Positions 8,204 to 16,324 of a stretch of DNA of 64,000 nt are shown here, in pieces. A program made the position numbers and the translations under genes. The DNA comes from Chloroflexota bacterium (GTDB taxonomy: Bacteria; Chloroflexota; Chloroflexia; Chloroflexales; Herpetosiphonaceae), in the NCBI GenBank assembly GCA_020161265.1, contig JAIUOC010000001.1:248001-312000 (forward strand), read 5' to 3'. The notes under the pieces were generated by a model. That model was given only the letters and a program-made list of their open reading frames with translations, was not told where the DNA came from and ran no database searches. Position 1 is the stretch's first letter; every line of letters starts with the position of its first letter.

Positions 8204-9193
8204 TTAGCCTTTAAGTTTGTTGAGTAAGCGCATCATGCGACCATTTTTAATCGTTTTTAAATTCTGTTCAAGCTGGGCAATATGTTGATTTTTAGCCTCA
8301 AGCGTTGCTTCGAGCCGCTGCACATACTCATTCATCGCTTGAAGTTGTTGGGCCAGTTTGGCATGATCGCGTTCAAACCAGATTAATTTTTGGTTGATCT
8401 CGCTTAAGTGTTCACGATAGAGTTGGCGTGAAGGTTTGGCAGCATAGATTGTTAATAATAAGTGCTCAGCTGATTCATCGCAATAAAATGTTTCGAAGCC
8501 TGCTTTAACTAAAACCATGCTTAACGTTTCGGCAGTATAGTGCACTGGATGCGAGGCACAAAAAATATGCGAGCTATTGCCTTGCCGCACATATTCAGCA
8601 GCAAAACGATAGGCAGGCACTTGAATTGCTAACACCCCAGTTGGGCTAAGCAATTCGGCAAGTTGGCTGAGCATTTGCACTGGCTCATGTAAATGTTCGA
8701 CCACATGCCAACAGGTGATTAAGTCGAATGGTTGATTTTTGGGAAGATCGCTGAGGCTTGAGTAGATGGTTAACCCAAAGCGTTTGCGAGCTTCAGCGGC
8801 GGCCACTTGCGATAATTCGACTCCAGTTGTTTGCCAGCCACGGCGAGCGGCAGCAGCTAGCAGATAGCCACGATTGCAGCCCACATCGAGCATTCGACCA
8901 GGCGTTAGCTCAGTCATGGCTTCAATCCAATCGATAATGCCTTCGCGATCCTGAACAGCCTGGGCTTGAGTTACCTCGTCGTATTGATAGACAAGGCTTT
9001 GATCTTCTAACATATGCGTGCCAAGCAAGGAGAGTCGTGGATTGAGATAGACAAGCGAACATGCAGCACATTGATAGAGCGATAAACCCTCTTCTAGATA
9101 CGCTTCAGGATAATGTCCAACAAAACTTGCCTCTGTATGATTGCAAACCGGGCAACCAGTTAATCGCTCGGTTGGTAAGGCTTGAATCGTCAC
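8204..9193 (-). CDS. Class I SAM-dependent methyltransferase with N-terminal zinc-knuckle and C-terminal coiled coil
   Basis: 329 residues from GTG 9193; GGAAAGGA lies immediately upstream, so the GTG at 9211, which overlaps that SD, is less likely. The N-terminus has CPVC and CAAC, a probable zinc site as in sugar C-methyltransferase-like proteins. The Rossmann core follows: MLDVGCNRGYLL (SAM-binding motif I), TGVELS, and DLITCWHVVEHL. The last 60 residues form a coiled coil (LEATLEAKNQHIAQLEQNL). It is divergent from a glycosyltransferase and a glycosyl-phosphate transferase, so methylation of a cell-surface sugar is a reasonable inference. The exact substrate is unknown. Confidence 0.8.
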   Translation of the reverse strand: MTIQALPTERLTGCPVCNHTEASFVGHYPEAYLEEGLSLYQCAACSLVYLNPRLSLLGTHMLEDQSLVYQYDEVTQAQAVQDREGIIDWIEAMTELTPGRMLDVGCNRGYLLAAAARRGWQTTGVELSQVAAAEARKRFGLTIYSSLSDLPKNQPFDLITCWHVVEHLHEPVQMLSQLAELLSPTGVLAIQVPAYRFAAEYVRQGNSSHIFCASHPVHYTAETLSMVLVKAGFETFYCDESAEHLLLTIYAAKPSRQLYREHLSEINQKLIWFERDHAKLAQQLQAMNEYVQRLEATLEAKNQHIAQLEQNLKTIKNGRMMRLLNKLKG

Positions 9194-9334
9194 AAAGAAA
9201 ATCCTTTCCACTTAAACACTCGAAACTGCTAGCAGTGCGCTATTATACCAAAGCCAATGGGCAGCATTTGTGCTTCAGTTTGTTACACGAGTGATACAAT
9301 TGGCCGTGATATTTTGCAGTATAATTGGCAGGCT

Positions 9335-10255
9335 ATGAAACATATTGCTGTTGTAATTCTTAATTTTAATTCGGGCGATGTGCTGAAGCCATGTTTAGCC
9401 TCACTTGCCGACCAAAACTGGCTCGGCCAGCTTGAGGTGTGGGTGGTCGATAATGCTTCATCCGACAATAGCGTGGCTATGGTACGTGCTGAGTTTCCTT
9501 GGGTACGCTTAATCGCTTCGCCGCAAAATATTGGCTTTTCGGCGGGCAATAACCTCGCCTTGCGCCAGATTTTGGCCGAAACTCCAACGCCTGAAGCTGT
9601 TTTGGTGCTCAACCCCGATACGGTTGTTCCAAGCAACGGGATTGCGGGCATGGTTGAGGCCTTAGTCGAACGCCCCAAAGCCGGCATCATTGGGCCAAAA
9701 TTGGTATTAGCCGATGGCTCGCTCGATTTAGCCTGCCGACGGGCGTTTCCTTCAGCCGAGGTAGCGCTCTACCGTATGATTGGTTTATCGAAGCTATTTC
9801 CCCGTTCGCCACGCTTTGGGCGCTATAACATGACCTACCTCGACCCTGATCAAACCACCGAAGTTGATTCGATTGTCGGGGCGGCGATGTTGTTGCGGAC
9901 TGAGGTTTTGCGCGATGTGGGCTTGCTCGATGAAGCCTTTTTTATGTATGGCGAAGATATCGATTGGTGTTATCGGACTAAGAGTTATGGCTGGCAAGTT
10001 TGGTATGATCCACGGGTGACGATTTTGCACTATAAGCGGGTTTCGAGCACCCGTCGGGCCGTGCCATCAATTCGGGCTTTTTATGATGCGATGCGGATTT
10101 TTCACCGCAAACATTATGAAGCAACGACCTTGGCCCCATTAAATTGGCTGATTTACCTTGGAATTACCCTGAAAGAATGGCAAGCACTGGTGCGTAATCG
10201 ATTACGACCTTTAGCCTCACGTCGAGCAACCCATGGCAACAACCACAATGCTTAA
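9335..10255 (+). CDS. Family 2 glycosyltransferase, rhamnosyltransferase-like
   Basis: 306 residues; MKHIAVVILNFNSGD is a typical GT2 start. The fold motifs are WVVDNASSDNS (donor binding), VLVLNPDTVVP (DXD equivalent), GPKLVLADGSLDLACRR, GAAMLLRTEVLRDVGLLDEAFFMYGEDIDWCYR (acceptor/catalytic region with the ED pair) and a C-terminal amphipathic end. This pattern is that of WbbL-like enzymes, which transfer rhamnose or similar sugars onto lipid-linked glycans. A TATAAT box at 9320-9325 lies only 9 bp before the ATG and there is no good SD, so the mRNA could be nearly leaderless. The gene overlaps the next by 23 bp. Confidence 0.88.
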   Translation: MKHIAVVILNFNSGDVLKPCLASLADQNWLGQLEVWVVDNASSDNSVAMVRAEFPWVRLIASPQNIGFSAGNNLALRQILAETPTPEAVLVLNPDTVVPSNGIAGMVEALVERPKAGIIGPKLVLADGSLDLACRRAFPSAEVALYRMIGLSKLFPRSPRFGRYNMTYLDPDQTTEVDSIVGAAMLLRTEVLRDVGLLDEAFFMYGEDIDWCYRTKSYGWQVWYDPRVTILHYKRVSSTRRAVPSIRAFYDAMRIFHRKHYEATTLAPLNWLIYLGITLKEWQALVRNRLRPLASRRATHGNNHNA

Positions 10256-11669
10256 TCAAACAACCGTTGTTACGCGTCGTTATCGCTATGTTGTTCTATT
10301 GCTGCTGATGGGCTGCGATATTATTGGCGTGAACGGCGGTTTTTTTCTGGCCTACTACCTTAATCTCGCAGCGATAGTGCGCGAATTTCAGCCACCGAGC
10401 TTTGGTCAGGTGTTGCTGACCTTGGCGGTGCTGAATGCTTTATTTGGCACGCTATTCACGGCCAATGGGCTATATCGCATGCAGCGCGGTGGCTCGCGCA
10501 TCGACGAAGGCTACCATATTTTTCGGGCGATTTCGATTGGTACAATCATGTTTATCGCCCTGAATAACTTGTTTCCGTTAATTAATATTACCACTCAGAC
10601 CCTTGTTTATGGCTGGGTTTTGGCAACAATTGGCACGACAATCTTGCGCTTGATCTATCATCGGGCAATTGGTCAATTACGCTTGCGCGGCTATGATACG
10701 CGGCGGGTTTTGATTATTGGGGCTGGGGAAATTGGCCAGCTAGTCTATCGCCAAATGAGCAAAGCACCGAGTCTTGGCTACCAAATTATTGGCTTTCTCT
10801 CCGATGATGTGCCAACGGGCCAGCAAGTTGTTGATGATGTGCCAGTCTTGGGCAAACGGGCCAAACTTGGTTTAGCCGTGCGCACTTGCGCGATCGATGA
10901 AGTGATTGTTGCGCTCAGCGGAGCTTCGTATAACGATGTGTTTGAGTTGGTTTCGCAAGTTGAAGATGAAAGCGTTTCGATCAAAATCTATCCTGATGCC
11001 TTTCAGCTGATCACCAATAACGAGGTTTCAGTCGGCGAATTAAGTGGTTTGCCGTTGATCACCGTGCGGGCTGTGCCGCTTGACCGCCAATTAAATCGTA
11101 CAGTCAAGCGTTTGTTGGATATTGCGGTTTCGGCGGCGGCTTTGATTATGCTTTCGCCGTTGTTGCTGCTGATTGGGATTTTGATCAAAATTGATTCGCC
11201 AGGCCCAGCTTTTTTTATTCAAGAGCGGGTTGGCCGCGACGGCAGGCCATTCAAGATGATTAAATATCGTTCGATGCGGCTTGATGCTGAGAAACTTGGC
11301 ACTTGGACAACTCCCAACGATGATCGGCGCACGCGCTTAGGTACATTTTTACGGCGCTTCTCAATTGACGAACTACCACAATTTATCAATGTATTGTTGG
11401 GCGATATGAGTGTGGTTGGGCCTCGGCCTGAACAACCGCGCTATGTTGCCCAATTTAGCGAACAAATTCCACGCTATATGCATCGCCACCGCGAAAAAGC
11501 TGGAATTACTGGTTGGGCACAGGTCAACGGTCTTCGTGGCGATACGTCAATCGAGGAGCGTACCCGCTACGATCTCTACTATATCGAAAATTGGTCACCG
11601 CTGTTTGATATTAAAATTATTATCCGCACTGCCTATAATGCAATTCGTGGTGATGAAAATGCTTACTAA
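10233..11669 (+). CDS. Polyprenyl-phosphate glycosyl-1-phosphate transferase (exopolysaccharide initiation)
   Basis: 478 residues from ATG 10233; ATG 10248 is an alternative start that would shorten the overlap with the upstream gene to 8 bp. Four membrane helices (about 15-145) are followed by a nucleotide-binding domain (VLIIGAGEIGQLVYRQM), another helix (about 290-315) and the bacterial sugar transferase domain with SPGPAFFIQERVGRDGRPF, KYRSMR, SIDELPQFINVLLGDMSVVGPRPE and KAGITGWAQVNGLRG. The domain order is that of WbaP/CpsE-type enzymes, which place the first sugar phosphate on undecaprenyl phosphate. With the GT2 gene it forms a minimal surface-polysaccharide unit; no polymerase or flippase is visible here. 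Confidence 0.9.
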   Translation: MATTTMLNQTTVVTRRYRYVVLLLLMGCDIIGVNGGFFLAYYLNLAAIVREFQPPSFGQVLLTLAVLNALFGTLFTANGLYRMQRGGSRIDEGYHIFRAISIGTIMFIALNNLFPLINITTQTLVYGWVLATIGTTILRLIYHRAIGQLRLRGYDTRRVLIIGAGEIGQLVYRQMSKAPSLGYQIIGFLSDDVPTGQQVVDDVPVLGKRAKLGLAVRTCAIDEVIVALSGASYNDVFELVSQVEDESVSIKIYPDAFQLITNNEVSVGELSGLPLITVRAVPLDRQLNRTVKRLLDIAVSAAALIMLSPLLLLIGILIKIDSPGPAFFIQERVGRDGRPFKMIKYRSMRLDAEKLGTWTTPNDDRRTRLGTFLRRFSIDELPQFINVLLGDMSVVGPRPEQPRYVAQFSEQIPRYMHRHREKAGITGWAQVNGLRGDTSIEERTRYDLYYIENWSPLFDIKIIIRTAYNAIRGDENAY

Positions 11670-11672
11670 AAC

Positions 11673-11705
11673 AATCCCCGCCCCTTGGTTAATGGAGCGG
11701 GGATT
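11673..11705. terminator. Bidirectional intrinsic terminator
   Basis: A 9-bp GC-rich stem (11673-11681 with 11697-11705, AATCCCCGC / GCGGGGATT) with a 15-nt loop lies between two convergent genes. A short T-run follows on the plus side. Confidence 0.75.
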
Positions 11706-11711
11706 ATCCTT

Positions 11712-13235
11712 TTAAGCAAACAGCGGTGTATCGCCCTCGCTCCGTTCGCGTGGTAACCACCAAATTGGAATCAAGGCTAGCAAACAAACCACGGCGGCAG
11801 CAAAAAAGGTGCTGTGATAAACGGTCATTTCGTTTTGAGTTAGGGCTAATTGCGCCGCGCCAGTGTTGAAATCTTCCATGGTAAACACCAACTTGCTGTT
11901 GAGGCTGGCGCGATAGGCCAAACTCCACGAAGCCAAAGCCGAAACGCCCAAGGTGATTCCAACCATGCGCAAGGCATTCAACAAGCCTGCGGCTGTGCCC
12001 ATCGATTCGCGGGCAACTGTGCCGATCGCGGCGGCGCTCAAGGCTGGGAGTACCAAGCCAAAGCCGGTGCCTGTCAATAATAAATAGATGGTTAATTGCA
12101 ATTGATTGGTTTCTGCTACCCAAAAGCCTAGCAGCGCAAAACCAATTGCGGTGGTGAGCATGCCAAGGCCTGCAACCAGTCGGGCACTCATCCGCCGCAT
12201 CAACATGCCACCCAAAACTGCCCCAATTGGAATCATCATGGTCAAGCGCATTAATGTTAGGCCGCCTGAAAGTGCATCGCCTGCCAGCACCGTGCCGACA
12301 AAAAACGGCACATTGACCATACCCACAATCAAAGCCATGCCAACCAGCACATTAGTGATATTGGCGGCGCTAAACGCTGGGGTGCGAAAGGCGCTTAGTT
12401 CAATTAATGGAGTGGTAGTGCGCCGTTCCCACCAGATAAAGCCAATAAAACTGAGCACTGCTAATACCAAGAGGCCAATTGTTAGCGGCGATGTCCATTG
12501 CACCGCATATTGATCGAGGTTGCCGCTTTCGGCACTTGGCTCAATGGCCAAACTACCGAGTGAGCGCGAAAGGGCTACGGTTAGGGCGGTTAAACTGACG
12601 GCGATTAAGCCACCGCCAACGTAATCAATTGCCCCACGATTGCCAGGCCGATCGGGCAAGGTGCGAATAATGGCCCAAGCCAAGGCTGCGCCCAACGGAA
12701 TATTCAGCCAGAAAACCCAACGCCAACCATCAATATCGAGTAGTTGAATTTGTGAAATCAAGCCACCATAGGCTGGGCCAAGCACCCCGCCAGCCTCGCC
12801 AGCCGCTCCCATAATTCCCAAGGCGGTTGCATGATGAATTGGCTTAACTTCGTCCATCGAGATTGCTAGGCCGATTGGCAGCACAGCACCGCCGCCAATG
12901 GCCTGAACGATCCGCCATGCCACCAACGACCAAACGCTATCAGCCAAGGCACAACCGATTGAGCCACCAACGAAAACCCCAAGAGCGGCCAAAAATAAAC
13001 GCCGATGACCATAGGCATCGGCAATTCGCCCCAGCAAGGGCATGGCGACGGTATAGCCCAATAAATAGCCAGTGATGACCCAAATACCTTGTTCAAGCGC
13101 TTGTTCAACATCAAGGCCTAGCGTGCTGACCACATTTGGTAAGACGGTGATTACCACCGTTTGGTCGAGAGCGGCCAAAAAAATGATCAGGGCTGTCCAA
13201 ATCAAGCCCCATGGCCAGCGACGTGTTTCTATCAT
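11712..13235 (-). CDS. MFS multidrug exporter, DHA2 (14-TM, EmrB/QacA-like) family
   Basis: 507 residues from ATG 13235, which has TAGGAA 8 bp upstream; the ATG at 13277 lacks an SD. The chain is hydrophobic throughout with about 14 helices. Motifs: LDQTVVITVLPNV in helix 1 (D1-like LDxTVVNVALP), GRIADAYGHRRLF in the first cytoplasmic loop (motif A) and GAAGEAGGVLGPAYGG in helix 5 (motif C, typical of antiporters). Long central loops contain SAESGNLDQYA. It would export drugs or amphiphilic metabolites by proton antiport. It stands alone, with no regulator adjacent. Confidence 0.88.
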   Translation of the reverse strand: MIETRRWPWGLIWTALIIFLAALDQTVVITVLPNVVSTLGLDVEQALEQGIWVITGYLLGYTVAMPLLGRIADAYGHRRLFLAALGVFVGGSIGCALADSVWSLVAWRIVQAIGGGAVLPIGLAISMDEVKPIHHATALGIMGAAGEAGGVLGPAYGGLISQIQLLDIDGWRWVFWLNIPLGAALAWAIIRTLPDRPGNRGAIDYVGGGLIAVSLTALTVALSRSLGSLAIEPSAESGNLDQYAVQWTSPLTIGLLVLAVLSFIGFIWWERRTTTPLIELSAFRTPAFSAANITNVLVGMALIVGMVNVPFFVGTVLAGDALSGGLTLMRLTMMIPIGAVLGGMLMRRMSARLVAGLGMLTTAIGFALLGFWVAETNQLQLTIYLLLTGTGFGLVLPALSAAAIGTVARESMGTAAGLLNALRMVGITLGVSALASWSLAYRASLNSKLVFTMEDFNTGAAQLALTQNEMTVYHSTFFAAAVVCLLALIPIWWLPRERSEGDTPLFA

Positions 13236-13710
13236 AGATGCGATTCCTACCGCTAATTCCTCTCCGTGCTGCATCATAGCATGCAGCTTTAGCCCACGAC
13301 AAGGATTGTCACGGGCGTTAACAGATTGCAGCGATTTTGAAGGCTAAATGTCGCTCCTTGCTTAATATCAATTAATTATTGTGCTCCCTGAAGTGTGAGC
13401 GAATGCAAGAAGCAATACCTTTGGTTGGCGAGATCAATGATCACATCTAGATATTGGCATCTCTGCTTGCCAATCAGCCACGATTAATCTTGTAAAATAA
13501 GGCTGTTCCAAGATTTTAATAAACTGCCCTGATGCTTAAAAGGGCATATTTTGATTTTATTCCTGCGTAATCCCCTCAATCTGATCTATTCCACAGCGCC
13601 ACTGAAGCCGATCTGTGACTGATCTGATGGATGCTTGTTTGCTCGATTGAGCTAGCGTTAGCAAACGTCAACTTCGAGGGCTTGCGCTATATCGGCATTA
13701 AGGATAGCTC
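13236..13710. other. Intergenic region between divergent genes; a weak hairpin
   Basis: No gene is supported here. A short hairpin (TGCCCT at 13525-13530 with AGGGCA at 13541-13546) followed by T-rich sequence could be a weak terminator or part of the leader of the kinase gene. Promoters for both divergent genes must lie here, but I could not pick consensus boxes with confidence. Confidence 0.4.
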
Positions 13711-15471
13711 ATGGAATCATCAGATTCTGCGCAGGCTGCGTTTATGGCTTCTGCTGCTGAAGCCCAACCAATGCCTGAAGCTTTAACCGCCACTGATTGG
13801 CGAGCATGTTTGCGCACAGTCAACCAAATTGCCCACCTCATGGCCCAACATCTTGATCTCATGGCGTTACTTCAGCGGGCGCTGGTGATTATTAGCGAGG
13901 ATTTTAAGTTTGCCACCCTGCGCCTGTTACTGCTCAATCGACCTGCTGCTGATCGTTTGATCTGTCGGGCGGGCATTGGCCCAGCTACACTTCCGTTGGC
14001 GATTGATGCGCTTTTTCCAACCGACCAAGGCATTATTGGGGCGGCCATCCAACTTCGTCAGGTAGTCTGGATCGATAATGCACCGAACTTATCATATTTG
14101 GCGATTCCGATCATTATTAGTGCCCAGCTTGAAGGAATTCTCTACATCGAATCACAACGCTTGGTATTGGCCGATGATCTCACCAATTTGGCGATTGTGG
14201 CTGATCAGCTGGGCGTAGCGATTGAAAATGCCTGTCTTTTTGATCAGCTTCAGCAGCATTTGGCTGAAACCCAGTTGATGTTCGAAACCAGCCATAACAT
14301 TAGTAGTGCTCGCACGGTTGCCGAGGTTGTGGCGGCCTACCTCAACCATATTGCCGCCCGCCGTCGCTATGCCTGTACCGTTGTTTTATACGAGTTTGAT
14401 GCCCAAGGCCAGTTTGTAGCTCGTACAGTCAAAGGGCGTTGGTCGCCAGAACATGGGTTATCGTCGAACCATGATCGCCAGCCCCATGAACGTGATGCCT
14501 TAGATGATTTGCTTGATGCAGGCGAGACGGTGACGATTGCTGATGTGCGCACCGACCCACGGGTTGCGCCTGGTTTGCGGCGCATGCAAGAAGCTGAACA
14601 GCGCTTAGCAATGGCCTTCATTCCATTGATTGTGCGTAGCCAGCGGATTGGTTTGGTTGTGTTGACTGACGCTAATCCGCATGAGTGGTCACATGCCGAT
14701 TTACACCCCTACCAAGTTACGGCTGAGCATCTGGCGATTGTGATTGATAATCGTCGTCAACAACGCTTGCTGTATGCTCATGGCGAACGGATTGCCGTGT
14801 TGGATGAGCGCCAGCGGCTCGCCCGCGATCTGCATGATTCGGTAACCCAAATGATCTTCAGCATCACGCTGATCTCGCAAACCGTTACCTCGGCTTGGCA
14901 GCGTGATCCAGCTGAAGGCGAGCGCCGCGTTAATCGTTTGATCGAATTGAGTCAACTAGCCCTGGCCGAAATGCGTTCGCTGTTGACCGATCTGCATCCG
15001 ATTGAGCGTGAGCATCCGCAAGCTGTGCACTATGCCCAGCCAACGCCCCACGCTGCCCCAACTGAGCCAAGTAAATTGATGCAACGATTGCATAAATATG
15101 CAACCGAGGTGATTGGCGATCAACTTCAGATCAACTTTGATACGACCAGTTACGAGCAACATACAGCTATCTGTGAAGATGCACTCTATCGAATTATCCA
15201 AGAAGCATTAAACAATGTCAGCAAACATGCCCATGCCAGCCATGTGGCGGTAACTCTGCGCGTTCATGGCAATCGACTGATCTTGAGTATTCAAGACGAT
15301 GGAATTGGCTTTGATCAATCGAGTCAACCAGCGAGCCAAGGCTTAGGTCTCTACAGTATGCGTAAACGGGTTGAAACCTGTGGCGGAACGCTGACGATTA
15401 CTCTTGGGGCAACCGCAGGGACGATGGTGCAAGCAATCATCCCGCGTGAAGCGCCCCATGTCAGGAGCTAG
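13711..15471 (+). CDS. GAF-domain sensor histidine kinase (NarL/LuxR-type partner)
   Basis: 586 residues. Two GAF-like sensor domains (about 35-180 and 195-345) precede a HisKA_3 dimerisation helix with the phosphoacceptor in RQRLARDLHDSVTQ (His 375) and an HATPase domain with NNVSKHAHASHVAVTL, IQDDGIGFD and GLGLYSMRKRVE. No membrane helix is visible, so the kinase is cytoplasmic and probably senses a small ligand or redox cue. The response regulator starts 2 bp after its stop, so the two form a pair and share one transcript. Confidence 0.9.
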   Translation: MESSDSAQAAFMASAAEAQPMPEALTATDWRACLRTVNQIAHLMAQHLDLMALLQRALVIISEDFKFATLRLLLLNRPAADRLICRAGIGPATLPLAIDALFPTDQGIIGAAIQLRQVVWIDNAPNLSYLAIPIIISAQLEGILYIESQRLVLADDLTNLAIVADQLGVAIENACLFDQLQQHLAETQLMFETSHNISSARTVAEVVAAYLNHIAARRRYACTVVLYEFDAQGQFVARTVKGRWSPEHGLSSNHDRQPHERDALDDLLDAGETVTIADVRTDPRVAPGLRRMQEAEQRLAMAFIPLIVRSQRIGLVVLTDANPHEWSHADLHPYQVTAEHLAIVIDNRRQQRLLYAHGERIAVLDERQRLARDLHDSVTQMIFSITLISQTVTSAWQRDPAEGERRVNRLIELSQLALAEMRSLLTDLHPIEREHPQAVHYAQPTPHAAPTEPSKLMQRLHKYATEVIGDQLQINFDTTSYEQHTAICEDALYRIIQEALNNVSKHAHASHVAVTLRVHGNRLILSIQDDGIGFDQSSQPASQGLGLYSMRKRVETCGGTLTITLGATAGTMVQAIIPREAPHVRS

Positions 15472-15473
15472 CT

Positions 15474-16115
15474 ATGACAAATACTATCCGAATTATGCTG
15501 GTTGACGACCATGCCATTGTGCGTGAAGGACTACGCACCCTCTTAGCCGAGGATAGCGAATTTTTGGTTGTGGGTGAGGCCCAAAATGGAGCCGAAGCGA
15601 TCGAATTGGCGGCAATCGTGCGGCCACATGTTATTTTGATGGATCTTGTAATGCCGAATGTCGATGGAATTCAGGCGACCCAAGCGCTTCAAAGCCTCAT
15701 GCCAAGCAGCCGAATCATCGTTCTGACCAGTTTTAGTGATGATCAATGGGTCAGCAAGGCAATTCAAGCGGGTGCGAGTGGTTATCTGCTGAAAAATGTG
15801 CTCAAGGCCGAGTTGTTTCTGGCAATTCGCACAGTTGCCAGCGGCCAGCCATTTTTACATGCCGAAGCCCAGCGCACCTTGATGCGTCAATCAACCGCTC
15901 CGCCTTCACTGTTGCCAAGCCTAACCGAGCGTGAGCGCAGTGTGCTTGATGGGATTGTCGGCGGCTTGAGCAATAAAGAAATTGCTCGTTCGCTGCATCT
16001 GACCGAGGGCACAGTTAAAGGCTATGTTAGCACCATTCTCACCAAGTTGGCGGTGGCCGATCGAACTCAAGCGGCGCTGTATGCCATCAAACATGGCTTT
16101 GATCTGACCCAGTAA
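15474..16115 (+). CDS. NarL/FixJ-family response regulator
   Basis: 213 residues. Receiver domain with DDHAIVREGLR at the N-terminus, the phosphoacceptor in ILMDLVMPNVDG (Asp 57), a switch region LTSFSDD and Lys in YLLKNVLKAE. The C-terminal LuxR-type HTH reads LTERERSVLDGIVGGLSNKEIARSLHLTEGTVKGYVSTIL. Partner of the kinase encoded immediately upstream. Its target genes are not evident; the secreted protein gene 200 bp downstream is a candidate by proximity only. Confidence 0.92.
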   Translation: MTNTIRIMLVDDHAIVREGLRTLLAEDSEFLVVGEAQNGAEAIELAAIVRPHVILMDLVMPNVDGIQATQALQSLMPSSRIIVLTSFSDDQWVSKAIQAGASGYLLKNVLKAELFLAIRTVASGQPFLHAEAQRTLMRQSTAPPSLLPSLTERERSVLDGIVGGLSNKEIARSLHLTEGTVKGYVSTILTKLAVADRTQAALYAIKHGFDLTQ

Positions 16116-16324
16116 GGTGTCAACCCTATCTTTCGTTAGGGATTCCGACCACCTTTTGATAGCCCGAATTCCTAGCCTTGGCTAGGTGTGGCTTGCCAAG
16201 TATTCTCGTATCCTAATTTCCATGATTCCAACGGCCCGATCATTCCAAACCATAAATAGAGCGTGTGTTTCTCTATTGTTATCCAACCCTAGCGGTCTTG
16301 GTTTTTCGGTTATTAGGAGGAGCG

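Noticed and set aside
16120..16150. Terminator after the response regulator
   Set aside because: Only a 5-6-bp stem (CCCTA/TAGGG) without a T-tract; not distinguishable from chance.
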